This document shows, piece after piece, positions 7,985-15,760 of a DNA stretch of 64,000 nucleotides. This stretch comes from an uncultured Bacteroidales bacterium (GTDB lineage: Bacteria; Bacteroidota; Bacteroidia; Bacteroidales; Muribaculaceae): assembly GCA_902782465.1 (NCBI GenBank), contig CACZNH010000001.1, forward strand, positions 62,001 through 126,000, read 5' to 3'. Position numbers and translations under genes: made by a program. Positions within the stretch are counted from its first letter, which is position 1; each line of letters opens with the position of its first letter. The notes under the pieces were generated by a model. It was not told the origin of the DNA and ran no database searches. It was given only the letters and a program-made list of their open reading frames with translations.

Positions 7985-8950
7985 ATGGCAAAACAGGACT
8001 TTGAGAAATTCAAGAAAGAGATCAAGGCTTGGCTTGATACCCATCAGGATGAGTACGATGCTTTTGTTGCAGACATCAATAGCAAATCGTATCAAAGCAT
8101 TCAGCGCATCTATGCTTTGGGTATTAAAATGACGCCCAAGTTAATGGCGAAATCAAAAGCCGAAATACATGGTGATGTTGTGCCTGGAGAAAAAGAATTT
8201 GACTCTTTTATCGCAGATGACGGGCTTGCGGCCCAATTGGTCGATGAGTTTCATAATGTGGAAAGCTCGTCAATTGTTCCTTGCCTGCTTTCGTGGCTCT
8301 ATTACGGCAAGTGTTATGAAACGATGGTCGAGCGATTGGAAGCCGACATTAATAATCCCAACTGTGGCAGAGCAACGAAATGGATTTACAAGTTCCTGAT
8401 AAAATATGTCATCAACGGAAGCATCAGAAACAAGATGAGGACAAAGGAGGATTGGGAACAATACCGAAAGGAAAAGGCACTGATTGATCATGGAAAATTC
8501 ACAGATAACGTAATTGACAGCATCAATCAAAATGAAAGTGTCCCGTCTCCAGTTCCGGAAGAAAGCCAAATACCCCCTTTTGCTAAAGTGCAATTTGAGG
8601 ATTATTTGCTGTGCCAAGACAAAGCTGAGGTTCTTCAGAACATCAAGCGTATTCTCGCATTAAAGCATTCCGCTCCAGATCTGACATATCTGTATGCAGC
8701 ACTGCAAGAGCTGGAATACCTGGACAAGTGTGATGCCACGACATTCCACAAACGCCTGCAGGAGCTTGTGCCGACGATAGACCTGAAAGGCACCCGGAAC
8801 TTCCAGATAGCCCTTCGCAAAATCTTTGATAAGTCTGGTGATCTGACTTTGACTTCCAATATCGAGAGAAAGACCATTGACAACATCAAGGCGATGCTCC
8901 AGTCAAACATCCAAAACGAGGAATTCAATCCGAGTTCAGATGCAGATTAA
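7985..8950 (+). CDS. Hypothetical protein of an integrative-element backbone
   Basis: 321 residues, soluble, mostly helical, acidic. I recognise no catalytic motif. The N-terminus (FEKFKKEIKAWLDTHQDEYDAF) and the position ahead of the excisionase, DUF3987 and DUF6371 genes match hypothetical proteins commonly carried by Bacteroidetes integrative and mobilizable elements; from memory it may belong to the DUF6043 group, which I cannot verify. A central Ser/Pro-rich linker (about 185-195) splits it into two domains. The start at 7985 is the first ATG after a stretch free of other frames. Confidence 0.6.
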   Translation: MAKQDFEKFKKEIKAWLDTHQDEYDAFVADINSKSYQSIQRIYALGIKMTPKLMAKSKAEIHGDVVPGEKEFDSFIADDGLAAQLVDEFHNVESSSIVPCLLSWLYYGKCYETMVERLEADINNPNCGRATKWIYKFLIKYVINGSIRNKMRTKEDWEQYRKEKALIDHGKFTDNVIDSINQNESVPSPVPEESQIPPFAKVQFEDYLLCQDKAEVLQNIKRILALKHSAPDLTYLYAALQELEYLDKCDATTFHKRLQELVPTIDLKGTRNFQIALRKIFDKSGDLTLTSNIERKTIDNIKAMLQSNIQNEEFNPSSDAD

Positions 8951-9021
8951 ACGATATTAGGTGATATTCTATTTCTTATATTTCGCTTTTCATTTCGCCG
9001 AAATATGAGAAATGCAAATCA

Positions 9022-9053
9022 TTGAAAATCAGTTATTTTCTGCTATACTTTTG
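9022..9053 (+). promoter_or_regulatory. Promoter ahead of the excisionase-like gene
   Basis: TTG (9022-9024), 21 bases, TACTTTTG (9046-9053). The expected start of transcription near 9060 falls inside the hairpin that follows. Confidence 0.6.
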
Positions 9054-9054
9054 C

Positions 9055-9085
9055 GCCATCGTTCCAAATGGAGCGGTGGCTTTTT
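9055..9085 (+). terminator. Hairpin with T-run directly after a promoter
   Basis: An 11-pair stem (GCCATCGTTCC / GGAGCGGTGGC, two G-T pairs, loop AAAT) and then TTTTT. It looks like an intrinsic terminator but sits right on the start of transcription. It may stop read-through from the gene at 7985 or control the genes downstream. Confidence 0.5.
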
Positions 9086-9141
9086 CATCTATAATGCCAC
9101 CAAGATGAAAGGGTCAAAAATCTGGTGGCTCATGTATAGCT

Positions 9142-9474
9142 ATGACTGATATCATGTCAATTCTTTCAGCAGGCAATGCAAACATCAAGCTAGAGATTAC
9201 CGGTGAGGACTTGCGCAACTTTTCAGAAGAACTGATAAGTCGTGCGGTCAATGAGGTTGCAACGGCCATGCAAGACAACAAAGAGGACTGTCTGCTGAGT
9301 AAAGAAGAAACCAAGAAACGCCTTGGCGTCTGTGATGCCACCCTCTGGCATTGGGACAAGAAGGGCTACTTGAAACCTGTCAAGGTCGGCTCCAAGGTAA
9401 AGTACCGTGAATCTGATGTGAACAAGATTCTCGGAGTCCAGAACAAACCGTTTGGCGATGATGGTAGGGATTGA
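9142..9474 (+). CDS. Excisionase-like helix-turn-helix protein
   Basis: 110 residues. The C-terminal half carries a MerR/Xis-type winged HTH (HTH_17 pattern: LLSKEETKKRLGVCDATLWH, then WDKKGYLKPVKVGSKVKYRESDV). Such proteins act as recombination directionality factors or small regulators of integrative elements. The next gene starts inside its last codons (9458 against a stop at 9472-9474), so translation is probably coupled. An integrase at the left edge (44-1378) would be its natural partner. Confidence 0.8.
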   Translation: MTDIMSILSAGNANIKLEITGEDLRNFSEELISRAVNEVATAMQDNKEDCLLSKEETKKRLGVCDATLWHWDKKGYLKPVKVGSKVKYRESDVNKILGVQNKPFGDDGRD

Positions 9475-10858
9475 TCAAGGGTGTCCAAGTGTTTTGGCGC
9501 TATCAAACAGAATCCGACGGGAGGCTATAGGTCTGAAAGACATTGGTATTCCCCTTGATGCCTTTCCTCAGAAATTGCAGGGCATCATCTTCGATGTCAC
9601 CAATATTGAGCAGTTTAATATGGAATATCTGGCAATGAGTATGCTGTCGGCTGCAGCTACGGCCATCGGAAACAGTTGCCAGATACGTATCCGTGGATCA
9701 TGGAGAAGCAGCCCTGCCCTTTATGTCATCCTGATAGGACGGCCAGGACAGGGCAAGACCCCGCCACTTGACTATGCGTATCGTCCACTTCAAGAACATG
9801 ACTTCCTTCAGGTCAGTAGGTTCATTGAAGAGAACAAACGCTATGCAGAGCAGAATGCTGGAGCCAGGGATGGCGACGCCTTTGATAAGAACAAACCTGT
9901 TCTCGTCCAAACCATCCTCTCTGACCTTACTCAAGAGGCCATGATGCGAATCCATAACGACAACCAGCGTGGCATCGTCATTCTAGTGGATGAAATCATG
10001 GGATTCTTCAAGAGTTTCTGTCGTTACAATGACAGTCCCTTGCTTACTCAGCTGCTCACCGCATACAGCGGAAAGCCATTGAAGGTGTCCCGTTGCAGCA
10101 ATCCCATTCCAATCATCATACCCCATCCATGTATTAATATTGTCGGTACCACTCAGACGCAACGCATCGGAGAACTCTTCACCAAGGAGAATGTGTCAAG
10201 CGGTTTGATAGACCGCATCCTGTTCCTTCATCCGAAGAGTCGTGATATTCCCAAGATGCAACTGATCCAGGATGCAGGATTACATGAAGATGATCGGGTT
10301 GGTAGTGTATATCGGAAATGGAAACAGGTGATAGATAAGCTGCTTTCCATTGAGCCTGATTTTGACGAGAAAGGAATCATCATGCCGAAAGTCCTTGACA
10401 TGAGCGCCGAAGCCTATCAATGCTTTGCCCAATGGAAAAACACCCTTATCGAGCAAGTCAATGCGATTGAGGACGAAAGGCTCATTGAGAGCCGGGTGAT
10501 GAAAGCAGACTCCAACGTGGCCAGACTTGCATTGGTGTTTCAACTCCTGGGGTGGGCTTGTGACGAGATCCACATGCAGCACATTGATGTGCGCTCCGTT
10601 CAAGCGGCCATTCGTCTGTATGACTATCTGGAACTATCGTATCATGAAATCAAGACACAAGTCCAGAAAGAGTCCATGTCACCGCTTAAGAAATCATTCT
10701 TGGATGGAGTGCAACCAGATTTCACTACAGCAGATGCTATCAAGGCTGGAGCTGAAATAGGACTCTGTGAGAGTGCTGTTAAGAAGAACCTTGCTAAGAT
10801 GTGCGTAGAGCGAACCCTCCAGAAAACAGGTCATGGCACCTACCGAAAGATACTTTAG
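9458..10858 (+). CDS. DUF3987 domain P-loop protein
   Basis: 466 residues. A Walker A motif (GRPGQGKT, near residues 94-101) follows the typical lead-in ALYVILIG, and a Walker B-like acidic stretch (GIVILVDEIMGFF) sits near 180. This is the DUF3987 family, found beside primase-like genes in Bacteroidetes mobile elements and thought to take part in replication of the excised form. I start at the ATG at 9458; a TTG six bases earlier is possible. The C-terminal 60 residues look like a wHTH. It overlaps the excisionase gene and precedes the repeat block at 10871-10922. Confidence 0.85.
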   Translation: MMVGIDQGCPSVLALSNRIRREAIGLKDIGIPLDAFPQKLQGIIFDVTNIEQFNMEYLAMSMLSAAATAIGNSCQIRIRGSWRSSPALYVILIGRPGQGKTPPLDYAYRPLQEHDFLQVSRFIEENKRYAEQNAGARDGDAFDKNKPVLVQTILSDLTQEAMMRIHNDNQRGIVILVDEIMGFFKSFCRYNDSPLLTQLLTAYSGKPLKVSRCSNPIPIIIPHPCINIVGTTQTQRIGELFTKENVSSGLIDRILFLHPKSRDIPKMQLIQDAGLHEDDRVGSVYRKWKQVIDKLLSIEPDFDEKGIIMPKVLDMSAEAYQCFAQWKNTLIEQVNAIEDERLIESRVMKADSNVARLALVFQLLGWACDEIHMQHIDVRSVQAAIRLYDYLELSYHEIKTQVQKESMSPLKKSFLDGVQPDFTTADAIKAGAEIGLCESAVKKNLAKMCVERTLQKTGHGTYRKIL

Positions 10859-10870
10859 TACACCCGATAC

Positions 10871-10922
10871 ATTTTACACTTTACACTTTCAAAGTGTAAA
10901 AGTGTAAAGTTCCAAAGTGTAA
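10871..10922. repeat. Cluster of TTACACTTT / AAAGTGTAA repeats
   Basis: Five copies of a 9-base unit in 52 bases: two in one direction, then three reversed, making an imperfect palindrome with stems of about 18 bases around 10891. This resembles iterons of a replication origin or the operator of the downstream gene. Confidence 0.6.
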
Positions 10923-10957
10923 CGGCATAATTCAACAACCCAGAAAGGAACATAATC

Positions 10958-11995
10958 ATGAGCAGTTATCGATTTCATCTTCAGAAATATAAGTCAGGCA
11001 GAAACAGCAAACTGACCTGTCCCCAATGTGGAAGGAAACAATGCTTCGTCAGATATATCGATGAGGAGGGAAAGATAATCTTTCCCGATTATGTGGGACG
11101 ATGTGACCATGAGGATTCTTGTGGTTATCATTATACGCCAAAGGATTTATTCCAGGACAAACCAGACCTGAAGCCCAACAATGATGATGGCTGGAGGGGC
11201 ATCAAGACCTTTGCACAGATAAGGACAAAGGCCGAGCCTTTTGTTCCGTCTTATATCCCGGCTGACCTCATGCGAAAGACACTTTCCCATTACGGCATCA
11301 ATCCCTTGTACCAATTCCTGTGCAAGACTATAGGAAAGGAGGGCGCCAACAAACAGATTGAACGCTACATGGTTGGTACTGTCAAGAAATGGGGAGGAGC
11401 AGCTGTCTATTGGCAAGTTGATAGGGACGGGAATGTCCGAGCAGGAAAGATGATGGGCTACAATCCAAAGGACGGGCATCGTATCAAAGAGCCACATCCG
11501 CAAGTCAGTTGGGTACATTCAGAATTAAAACTGCCTGATTTCAATCTGAAGCAATGTCTGTTTGGTGAGCATCTGCTTACCAAATCATCTTCCACAATCA
11601 TGTTGGTGGAGAGCGAGAAGACCTGTCTGATAGCATCCCACTTCATGCCAGACTTTCTCTGGCTGGCAACGGGAGGGAAGAACGGATGTTTCAATGAAGA
11701 TGCCATGCAAGTGCTTCGTGGAAGGGATGTGATTCTCATGCCAGATCTTGGAGCAATAGAGAAATGGATCGAGAAATCGAAAATCCTCAAACCCATCTGC
11801 AAGAGTGTAGCAATCTCTGACGTGTTGGAGCAGACGGCGACCGACGAACAGCGTGAGGCGGGTCTAGACATCTCAGATTTCCTCCTTATGCAGGAGACCA
11901 AGCAGATGGTTTTAGCCCGAATGATTGAACGAAATCCTGCCCTTCAGCAGCTCATCGATGATTTTGACCTTGAACTTCTCGAGGATGATTCATGA
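10958..11995 (+). CDS. DUF6371-type primase-like zinc-finger/toprim protein
   Basis: 345 residues. The N-terminus holds a zinc-ribbon (CPQCGRKQCFVRYID, later GRCDHEDSCGY), as in CHC2 fingers of primases; a middle segment has a toprim-like core (IMLVESEKTCLIAS, then WLATGGKNG and DVILMPDLGA). This set is that of DUF6371 proteins, which pair with DUF3987 in integrative elements and probably prime or assist replication of the element. A relaxase gene, normally found next, is absent here; the element backbone ends with this gene. Confidence 0.75.
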   Translation: MSSYRFHLQKYKSGRNSKLTCPQCGRKQCFVRYIDEEGKIIFPDYVGRCDHEDSCGYHYTPKDLFQDKPDLKPNNDDGWRGIKTFAQIRTKAEPFVPSYIPADLMRKTLSHYGINPLYQFLCKTIGKEGANKQIERYMVGTVKKWGGAAVYWQVDRDGNVRAGKMMGYNPKDGHRIKEPHPQVSWVHSELKLPDFNLKQCLFGEHLLTKSSSTIMLVESEKTCLIASHFMPDFLWLATGGKNGCFNEDAMQVLRGRDVILMPDLGAIEKWIEKSKILKPICKSVAISDVLEQTATDEQREAGLDISDFLLMQETKQMVLARMIERNPALQQLIDDFDLELLEDDS

Positions 11996-12100
11996 GAAAA
12001 AAGTAGGACCAAAAGGGCATCAAATTACCCTCATCTGCCTGAGCTTGCTCCCCGTAGGAACTCCTTCAGGAGAGGCAGCCCAAAGTGTTAACAAAAGTTA

Positions 12101-12125
12101 ACTCTTATTAGGCTAAGAGTTTTTA
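12101..12125 (+). terminator. Terminator of the element backbone operon
   Basis: Stem ACTCTTA / TAAGAGT, loop TTAGGC, then TTTTT, 106 bases after the stop of the DUF6371 gene. Confidence 0.6.
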
Positions 12126-12320
12126 TAAACTCCCTTCCCTCTGCTCGTTTTTATAACCCTTTTTTCGGTGGAGCAAGCTCCCCCTTGAATGATAGTAGTC
12201 CTAATCACCGATAGAACCAAAAACCATCAAAATGGTCAGATTTATTCTCGCCAATTCTCATAGAACTCCAAGTGCAAGTCAGATACGTATTGTATCATAA
12301 TTCTTTACTTCGACCAATGG

Positions 12321-12350
12321 AAAAGCCCCGGAACGATTGTTTCCGAGGCC
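12321..12350 (-). terminator. Second terminator of the coiled-coil operon
   Basis: Minus strand GCCTCGGAA / TTCCGGGGC (one G-T pair), then TTTT. It backs up the terminator at 12362-12389. Confidence 0.5.
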
Positions 12351-12361
12351 ATGACTAAATT

Positions 12362-12389
12362 AAAAAACCATTCCGTTGCTACGGGAATG
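12362..12389 (-). terminator. Terminator of the coiled-coil/caspase-like operon
   Basis: Minus strand CATTCC-cgtagcaac-GGAATG followed by GTTTTTT, eight bases after the stop of the 64-residue gene. Confidence 0.65.
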
Positions 12390-12396
12390 AGGTATC

Positions 12397-12591
12397 CTAT
12401 TGATCGAAGACACTTGGAATATCCTCTGCTACTCCAGCGGGACAGATGTAATAATGCTCGTAAAGAGGTACATCTTTATAATGATGTAGGAGATTATACT
12501 CTGCAACTTCGCGTGATTTGAATGTCGCGCAGCAGTAGTCGTGACCATCTGCCTCTACGCATCTGATTTCGTATTCCTGATCATTTTTCAT
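12397..12591 (-). CDS. Hypothetical 64-residue protein
   Basis: A small soluble protein rich in Tyr, His, Asp and Glu, with Cys at about 11, 20, 21 and 50. I do not recognise a family. It starts 14 bases after the coiled-coil gene and is followed by a good terminator, so it is the last gene of the four-gene operon. Its small size and place suggest an accessory or regulatory part of that operon; this is inference only. Confidence 0.6.
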   Translation of the reverse strand: MKNDQEYEIRCVEADGHDYCCATFKSREVAEYNLLHHYKDVPLYEHYYICPAGVAEDIPSVFDQ

Positions 12592-12605
12592 ATTTCGTAC
12601 ATTTC

Positions 12606-13523
12606 CTAAAGTTCAGCCAAGCGATTTTCAAGTTCTTTTTTCTCTTTATTGGCTTCACTCAACAGCTGCTGACATTCTTCGTGCTGCAGGATGACATCTT
12701 TCAGCCTGCTGCTGAGAATTTCATGTTGTGCTTCAAGCCCCTCTATTTTTTTGTCTCTTGATTCAACGGACTGACGGAGCGCCTCGACTTGCTCTTCAAG
12801 TTTAGCTATTTGAGCCTCAAGTTCTGATTTGGTTGATGGGTCTTTTTGCTCCTCTTGGAGTTGGTCGATACACCTTTTGTATTTCTCCAATTCTTCTTTG
12901 AGTGCTCTTCTCTCTATCTTGAGACCATCGACTTCTAGCTTGCTGTCCTCGAGCATTTTCATGAGGTCTTTTGTAACCTTGCTCAGACGGCCTGATTTGC
13001 CTTCAAGTTTAGCATTTTCTGACGTGAGCTGTTTCTTAAGTTTCATAAACCCCTCGATGTCACCTTTGAGTCCTGCTATCTGCTTTTCCTTTTTTGCGGT
13101 ATCGGCCTGTTGGCTTTCAAGCATGGATTTGACCTCAGCCAATTCGGCTTCTCTCTGCTTGATAGTTATCTCAAGCTCCTCGATAAGGGCTTCAAGATGG
13201 TCGTTTTTGGATTGTAAGTTGGCTTTTTCACTCTCTAAAGAATCAAGGGCATGTTGCTTGGCCTCATGTTCTTGTTTCAACTGGTCTATTTCCCTTGCAG
13301 CATAAGATAGATCTGCTTTTGATGCTTCAATCTGCTGTAGTAGGTCGGAAATTTGAGCCTCTTTAGCCGCTACCGCGGCATCAAATTGGGTTTTATGCTT
13401 ATTGGCAGCATCGAGCAAGGCAAGTGAGGCGCGTTGCTCACTCGCTAAGGCATCGATATCGATTTTGAAGAGTTTCTTCAAAATCCATCTACCTAAAGCA
13501 CTATGTTCTGAATCTGTTGGCAT
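12606..13523 (-). CDS. Long coiled-coil protein
   Basis: 305 residues. After about 40 N-terminal residues with a short amphipathic part (LGRWILKKLFKIDIDAL), the rest is a continuous heptad-rich coiled coil (IAKLEEQVEALRQSVESRDK and so on), rich in Lys, Glu, Leu and Gln, with no Pro. There is no membrane segment and no signal peptide. It could act as a scaffold, filament or sensor linking the membrane protein and the caspase-like protein of the same operon. Such sequences match many unrelated proteins in searches, so family naming would be unreliable. Confidence 0.75.
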   Translation of the reverse strand: MPTDSEHSALGRWILKKLFKIDIDALASEQRASLALLDAANKHKTQFDAAVAAKEAQISDLLQQIEASKADLSYAAREIDQLKQEHEAKQHALDSLESEKANLQSKNDHLEALIEELEITIKQREAELAEVKSMLESQQADTAKKEKQIAGLKGDIEGFMKLKKQLTSENAKLEGKSGRLSKVTKDLMKMLEDSKLEVDGLKIERRALKEELEKYKRCIDQLQEEQKDPSTKSELEAQIAKLEEQVEALRQSVESRDKKIEGLEAQHEILSSRLKDVILQHEECQQLLSEANKEKKELENRLAEL

Positions 13524-13571
13524 TTTTCATGCATAGTTGAAAAATTGCTTGATTAGCTGAATTTTTGAATA

Positions 13572-13961
13572 TCATTCTTTTATATCCCCGTCAATTACTG
13601 GTACTGTCATAGGCATTCCAGCATTGTTTGTATAGCTAAGCGAGCCTACTCTTTGGGGATTCTTTATTGTAACAATCTGTTGGCTGTAGTAATTATCGCC
13701 CAAAATAACAACAGTATTGCCCATGTACATCACATCTCCGCCTATTCTGTCTGATTCTTCCGTTGCCAATGCTGAATTGCCAAGAACCTGAAACACCTTG
13801 AAGGATGTAACTTTCTTGTTCTCATAGCTTACAGGTTGTTCAAGATACTGAATCTGGTCGACTGCTTCAGAGTTTCGATTAACCAAAGCAATAACAAATA
13901 ATACTGCGAATGTTAGGATTGCACCTGTCAAGATGCCCAAGAAGAAAGATTTCTTATTCAT
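13572..13961 (-). CDS. Small single-span membrane protein
   Basis: 129 residues. One N-terminal transmembrane helix (SFFLGILTGAILTFAVLFVI, about 5-26) and then a periplasmic beta-rich domain of about 100 residues (QYLEQPVSYENKKVTSFKVF, DVMYMGNTVVILGDNYYSQQ). No known motif. It is the second gene of the operon that begins with the caspase-like protein, 30 bases after it. A membrane-anchored partner fits either an effector or a sensor role. Confidence 0.7.
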   Translation of the reverse strand: MNKKSFFLGILTGAILTFAVLFVIALVNRNSEAVDQIQYLEQPVSYENKKVTSFKVFQVLGNSALATEESDRIGGDVMYMGNTVVILGDNYYSQQIVTIKNPQRVGSLSYTNNAGMPMTVPVIDGDIKE

Positions 13962-13991
13962 AGTCTTGTATTTATTCTCTTTGTTTTACAC

Positions 13992-14600
13992 TTAACATGC
14001 ATGGAAATGAAGGGCATCTAAAAGCGTTTCGTATCTCTGGTAGAACTTGCTTTCTCGATCTGTATATCTTTCAACATCAAATTCTTCCTTAGAAAGCAAA
14101 TCGTTCATTATCGCGATATCTGCTATGCTTGAATCCATCGCATCTACAGAAATTTGATAACCGCTAACCATTAAGGCTTGACAGTCTCTTTTGAACTGTT
14201 TGGAGTCGATTTTATTAGACATCGTTCTACAAGACCCGAAATGAATAACCTTATCCTTGAAAAAGCCTTTTGCCCACTTTGCCAAAGTTTTGAGAGGCAC
14301 TGATTGCCCCTCAATCCACAAGGACTTCTTTTCGCCATGACAAGCAAAATAGATAATATCATATTTGTCGAAGTCTTCCTCATAATCGTCACCCTTTGCA
14401 TGATTACGAAAGTAGTCAAGATAATACTTCAGGTCAGACTTTGTTCTGAATCTTCTATATATTATCTCACAATCGTAAGCCTCTTTTAACCAATTAAGCA
14501 TCGGCAAGGTGTTAAGACTAAAGCGGTTGTCTGGGTTTTGCTCGCTATATTCCCATTCCGCTTCTAAGCATATTATATTATGTATAGTTGGCTCTTTCAT
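13992..14600 (-). CDS. Caspase-like His/Cys protein (possible DUF6642/CHAT-type)
   Basis: 202 residues. Near residue 86 a hydrophobic strand ends in YFACHGE and near 120 another ends in HFGSCRTM: this is the strand-His-Gly ... strand-x-x-Cys layout of caspase/CHAT clan CD proteases. The short spacing of about 35 residues is tighter than in classical caspases. The N-terminus IICLEAEWEY recalls DUF6642 proteins, from memory. I start at ATG 14600, after an A-rich leader; an in-frame ATG at 14648 is possible. It is the first gene of a four-gene operon with a membrane protein and a coiled coil. Function is inferred as protease-like and defensive, unproven. Confidence 0.6.
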   Translation of the reverse strand: MKEPTIHNIICLEAEWEYSEQNPDNRFSLNTLPMLNWLKEAYDCEIIYRRFRTKSDLKYYLDYFRNHAKGDDYEEDFDKYDIIYFACHGEKKSLWIEGQSVPLKTLAKWAKGFFKDKVIHFGSCRTMSNKIDSKQFKRDCQALMVSGYQISVDAMDSSIADIAIMNDLLSKEEFDVERYTDRESKFYQRYETLLDALHFHAC

Positions 14601-14759
14601 AAGTCGTGATTTAATTTGAGAATATTCCAGGAACCGCAATGGAGCCATCCTCCCTGTTTGAGAGCTTCAAGTGCATATATCGGGATTATGTACTCGTTTT
14701 GATTCTTTGTAAAAACTGCCAAAATGAAGTCTGTCTCTTAGTTTGATAGTCCGATAGCG

Positions 14760-14767
14760 CAAATATA
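14760..14767 (-). promoter_or_regulatory. -7 box of the caspase-like/coiled-coil operon
   Basis: Minus strand TATATTTG, a full TAnnTTTG match. The leader to the start at 14600 would be about 150 bases. No clear -33 box. Confidence 0.5.
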
Positions 14768-14813
14768 CAACTTTTTCGGGTGTATCATGGAATGTTGGCA
14801 GGAAAAAAATGAA

Positions 14814-14846
14814 GCGAAAGGAACTTTATTATAACAGTTCCTCTCG
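14814..14846 (-). terminator. Terminator of the recombinase gene
   Basis: Minus strand stem GCGAGAGGAACT / AGTTCCTTTCGC (one mismatch, loop of about 10), then TTCATTTTTTT. It lies 32 bases beyond the stop at 14878. Confidence 0.65.
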
Positions 14847-14877
14847 CAATCAACTGAAAAATATCATCATGGAATAG

Positions 14878-15681
14878 TTACCAGGTGATGATGCGATCGA
14901 CGATGGCTTGTTGTTCGCTAGCGGTACGGCGAAGGTAGATGCGGGTTGTTTCTATGCTTTCGTGCCCCATCAGGTCGGCAAGTAGGGCTATGTCGTTGAA
15001 CTTGTCTAGGAAATTCTTGGCATAACGATGACGGAATGAGTGTGGATAAACGACATTCGGGTTCAGTCCGAACTTGATGGCATATTTCTTCAGCTGCTGT
15101 GAGATACCTCGTGTGGTGATACGTTCACCGAAACGGTTTAGGAATAAGTAGCCTGAAGTGCGTGATGTGGCCTTGAGCCAGATGACTGCCTCCTCACGCA
15201 GTTTCTTGGGGATGTAGAGGCGTCTCACTTTGCCCCCTTTGGTGTAGATGTCGAAATAACCAGCGAAGACATGCTCGGCCTTTATTTGGATCAGTTCACT
15301 TACACGGGCCCCGGTTGCTGCAAGAAAACGCACCACAAAGTACCATTCTTGGTTGTCTTCTTTCTTCAGTTTGTTTTTAAGGAAAACGTAATCGGCGTTG
15401 CTGATCACGTTTTCAAGGAATGAGCGCTGTTGCACTTTGACTGATTTGAGACGCAGTTTCTTCTTGCCAATAAAATCGAGGAATTTGTTTAACGCCTGAA
15501 TGCGTAAGTTCACGGTTTTTGGCTTGAATCTCTCAATCAGATAGGACTTGTGGGCGAGCAAGTTTTTCTTGTTAACCACCTTGTACTGCATGAAGAAAGC
15601 ATTGACGGCATAAATGTATGCGTCAATCGTATTCTTCGACATGTTCCCTTGTTCCAGGAACTCTTTGAATTTGTCAATCAT
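14878..15681 (-). CDS. Tyrosine recombinase of the hsdS inversion locus
   Basis: 267 residues, short for an integrase and of the XerC/D-like length typical of inversion enzymes. SAM-like N-terminal domain (1-90), catalytic domain with Arg in TGARVSELI, HSFRHRYAK (His-x-x-Arg), LMGHESIETT and the Tyr nucleophile in TRIYLRR. It starts 65 bases from the inverted repeat at 15746-15760 and lies next to hsdS cassettes in opposite directions. In Bacteroides, streptococci and others, recombinases in this position invert hsdS segments and change the specificity of the type I methyltransferase. That it acts here on the repeats at 15746, 17119, 18253 and 19079 is inference. Confidence 0.9.
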   Translation of the reverse strand: MIDKFKEFLEQGNMSKNTIDAYIYAVNAFFMQYKVVNKKNLLAHKSYLIERFKPKTVNLRIQALNKFLDFIGKKKLRLKSVKVQQRSFLENVISNADYVFLKNKLKKEDNQEWYFVVRFLAATGARVSELIQIKAEHVFAGYFDIYTKGGKVRRLYIPKKLREEAVIWLKATSRTSGYLFLNRFGERITTRGISQQLKKYAIKFGLNPNVVYPHSFRHRYAKNFLDKFNDIALLADLMGHESIETTRIYLRRTASEQQAIVDRIITW

Positions 15682-15745
15682 AAGTGAATGAATTAATTAA
15701 ATGAATAAATACACTTCATAATAAAATTGAAACAAATTCACTGAG

Positions 15746-15760
15746 TTCCTATTATGAGAA
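15746..15760 (+). repeat. hsdS inversion site, pair A, left copy
   Basis: TTCCTATTATGAGAA, exact inverted copy of 19079-19093. It sits at the first codons of silent cassette 1, encoding SYYEK in the reading frame of hsdS. Confidence 0.8.

Larger units (their letters stand above)
11996..12396. other. Structured non-coding region after the primase-like gene
   Basis: It holds an 11-base inverted repeat GAGCTTGCTCC (12041-12051) / GGAGCAAGCTC (12170-12180). Between the arms lie CTCCT-tc-AGGAG, GTTAAC-aaaa-GTTAAC (12087-12102) and a hairpin with T-run (12101-12125). Beyond 12320 lie two minus-strand terminators. No open frame is seen. A mobilization gene or oriT is usual at this place, so a remnant origin is possible. 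Confidence 0.5.
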
